Assembly (NCBI GenBank): GCA_946479725.1
Contig: CAMLHB010000040.1
Coordinates: 1-15,460, forward strand
DNA length: 15,460 nt
DNA from: an uncultured Actinomycetes bacterium
Lineage (GTDB): Bacteria > Actinomycetota > Thermoleophilia > Solirubrobacterales > 70-9
Reading direction: 5' to 3'
This document shows positions 14,538-15,460 of the stretch, piece after piece. Under the pieces are notes generated by a model. It worked only from the letters and a program-made list of their open reading frames with translations, was not told the origin of the DNA and did no database searches. The first letter of the stretch is position 1. Each line of letters begins with the position of its first letter. Both the position numbers and the translations under genes were made by a program.

Positions 14538-14747
14538 CTACCCGGCGGCGACGATTTCAGCGAAGGCGGCGAAGCCGGGACCGGTGCGCTCGACCAGCGC
14601 CGCCTCCAGCTCGGCGGCGCGCTCCGGCAGAGCGCGCTCGCCGGCGTCGCAGACGTCGACCGGAGCGAAGCCCAACTCTGCCCCCTCCCCCGGTCCGAGC
14701 GCCCGCGCCAGCAGCTGCGCGCCGAGGCAGATGCCGAGGTTGGACAC
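14538..14747 (-). pseudogene. Remnant of a class I glutamine amidotransferase (GMP-synthase-like)
   Basis: This frame encodes about 69 residues. It begins with NLGICLGAQLLARALG, the nucleophile-Cys elbow of class I glutamine amidotransferases, then GAELGFAPVDVCDAGERALP, then an Ala/Glu-rich helical tail ending EIVAAG. Full-length proteins are about 230-240 residues. The N-terminal 80 or so are absent, because the DNA upstream belongs to the divergent gene at 14787. The middle part with the catalytic His-x-Glu is also missing between ALPE and RAAELEA. So it has at least two deletions and is surely inactive. Its stop is followed directly by the AGGAGG of the luciferase-like gene, which suggests the intact ancestor was the first gene of that operon. 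GTG at 14747 is the only plausible start. Confidence 0.72.
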
Positions 14748-14773
14748 GCGTCCATGGACATCGAACGCCAGGC

Positions 14774-14779
14774 TAGCCT
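14774..14779 (+). promoter_or_regulatory. Putative -10 box (TAGCCT) of a leaderless promoter
   Basis: A TANNNT hexamer ends exactly 7 nt before ATG 14787, with no Shine-Dalgarno sequence. This is the same geometry as the SDR and EthR-like genes. A TGGACA at 14755-14760 resembles a -35 but the 13-bp spacer is too short. Confidence 0.5.
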
Positions 14780-14786
14780 CCGCGCG

Positions 14787-15460
14787 ATGAGGCTTCACGT
14801 TTCGACAGCGGTGCGACTTTTCCCCGCCATAGGGGGGATAACTCGCACCGCCGTGGCGACCGGGCTGGTCGTGGCGCTCGCGACCTTGATCGCGATCGCC
14901 TCTTCCGCCTCTGCCCGCGGCCCGTACCCGAGCCTCGGCTCCTGCCAGGTCTTCCCCAGCCCGCCGCCCTCGCTCTCGCCGCGGGCGGCTTCGCTTCCGA
15001 CCGAGGCCGCTTGGAACCAGGACGTATCGAAGGCGCCGCGCGATCCGCGCTCGAACGCCTACATCGCCTACATCGATTCCCACGGCGGCGACCGCCTGCA
15101 TCCGGACTTCGGCTCGCCGCGGCCCTACGGGTTCCCCTACTCGGTCGTCGGCGCCGGCCAGCGCAGGCTGCCGATCCACTACACCGCCTACGGCGACGAG
15201 AGCGACCCCGGGCCGTTCCCGGTCCCGGCCAGGGCGCCGGTCGAGGGCGGCAACCGCAGCGACGGCGACCGCCACGTGCTCGTCGTCGACCGCGCCGGCT
15301 GCAAGCTCTACGAGCTCTACCGCGCCTTCTACGTCGCCAAGGGCCTGCCTCGTAATCCGCGTGTGCGGCTGGCGAGTGCCGGACCGAGCGGGGGTAGGAC
15401 GCAGGGAGGCCGAATGGCAGAGCCATTTGGCCGACTGAGGACGACGCCCCGCGAAGTGTG
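14787..15460 (+). CDS. Secreted protein of unknown function, apparently interrupted near its 3' part
   Basis: The frame stays open to the window edge (224 codons). Residues 1-43 form a signal peptide with a hydrophobic core (VATGLVVALATLIAIASSASA). The mature part contains EAAWNQDVSKAPRDPRSNAYI, HPDFGSP, the PYSVVGAGQRRLPIHYTAYG region, DESDPGPFPVP, APVEGG, SDGDRHVLVVD and CKLYELYRAFYVAKG. I recall this motif set from uncharacterised secreted actinobacterial proteins. In those, the CKLYELY segment leads into a Trp/Gly-rich region. Here, from about residue 186 (15343), the sequence becomes LPRNPRVRLASAG and Arg/Gly-rich text that does not look like protein. So the true gene probably ends or is interrupted there (see the structured element at 15361). 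The ATG is supported by TAGCCT 7 nt upstream. Confidence 0.7.
   Translation, partial: MRLHVSTAVRLFPAIGGITRTAVATGLVVALATLIAIASSASARGPYPSLGSCQVFPSPPPSLSPRAASLPTEAAWNQDVSKAPRDPRSNAYIAYIDSHGGDRLHPDFGSPRPYGFPYSVVGAGQRRLPIHYTAYGDESDPGPFPVPARAPVEGGNRSDGDRHVLVVDRAGCKLYELYRAFYVAKGLPRNPRVRLASAGPSGGRTQGGRMAEPFGRLRTTPREV
15361..15460 (+). other. Structured, apparently non-coding sequence interrupting the secreted-protein gene (possible group II intron 5' end)
   Basis: Starts GTGTGCGG. It can fold as CGGC/GCCG (15366-15369 with 15378-15381). An outer stem GCGGGG/CCCCGC (15388-15393 with 15447-15452) encloses an 11-bp stem GGCCGAATGGC/GCCATTTGGCC (15408-15418 with 15422-15432). The single non-Watson-Crick pair in that stem is a G-U wobble. 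Nested stems after a GUGYG-like 5' end are what group II intron domain I looks like, but other structured RNAs or an assembly join are possible. It continues past the window. Confidence 0.4.

Noticed and set aside
14748..15275. Upstream extension of the amidotransferase frame to an ATG at 15275
   Set aside because: That part is the complement of the secreted-protein gene and contains no amidotransferase N-terminal motifs.
1..15460. CRISPR array, insertion sequence or rRNA
   Set aside because: No regularly spaced identical repeats, transposase motifs or rRNA-like sequence noticed; the only regular array is the 20-bp operator set at 12860-12914.

Overview
The window is high-GC DNA with dense, mostly non-overlapping genes. 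It looks like an actinobacterium, most plausibly class Thermoleophilia (Solirubrobacterales-like). That placement is inferred from several features: codon bias; an EthR/EthA-type pair; a luciferase-like (F420/FMN) oxidoreductase; a SHOCT protein; and operon-head genes whose start codon sits about 7 nt after a TANNNT -10 box with no ribosome binding site, a pattern typical of leaderless actinobacterial mRNAs. No phage, integrase, IS or CRISPR was seen.

Layout. (1) 1-643, minus: 5'-truncated view of a secreted CocE/NonD-type hydrolase. (2) 779-4683, minus: a potassium module read as kdpD (short form) -> kdpE -> kup. It has a 23-bp near-palindrome between kdpE and kup and no kdpFABC in the window. 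(3) 4775-4848, minus: tRNA-His(GTG). (4) 5034-5318, minus: small membrane SHOCT protein, divergent from an ABC exporter operon at 5470-7609 (ATPase plus two ABC-2-like permeases, overlapping by 7 and 4 nt). (5) 7636-8495, plus: a ChrA-family chromate transporter gene that is broken, with most of its N-terminal half missing and frameshifts. It is followed by a compact His-rich CDF metal transporter (8530-9285) ending in a terminator region. (6) 9385-10461, minus: an unrecognised 358-aa helical protein. (7) 10538-13586: an EthA-like Baeyer-Villiger monooxygenase and an SDR in one minus-strand operon, divergent from an EthR-like TetR repressor on the plus strand. The 77-bp intergenic region has three 20-bp-spaced imperfect palindromes covering two back-to-back promoters. 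(8) 13583-14747, minus: luciferase-like oxidoreductase preceded by a remnant of a class I glutamine amidotransferase. (9) 14787-15460, plus: a secreted protein whose family-like sequence stops near 15343 and is replaced by DNA with strong RNA-like secondary structure up to the window edge.

How it fits together. The best system is the EthR-like repressor / SDR / EthA-like BVMO unit. The repressor should control both its own gene and an oxidation pathway in which an SDR makes or uses the ketone or alcohol handled by the BVMO. The kdpDE-kup unit suggests a KdpD without its cytoplasmic sensor half driving a Kup-type importer instead of KdpFABC. Three genes (chrA, the amidotransferase and the 3'-end gene) are visibly damaged, so this is a locus with gene decay, or an assembly with local deletions or joins.
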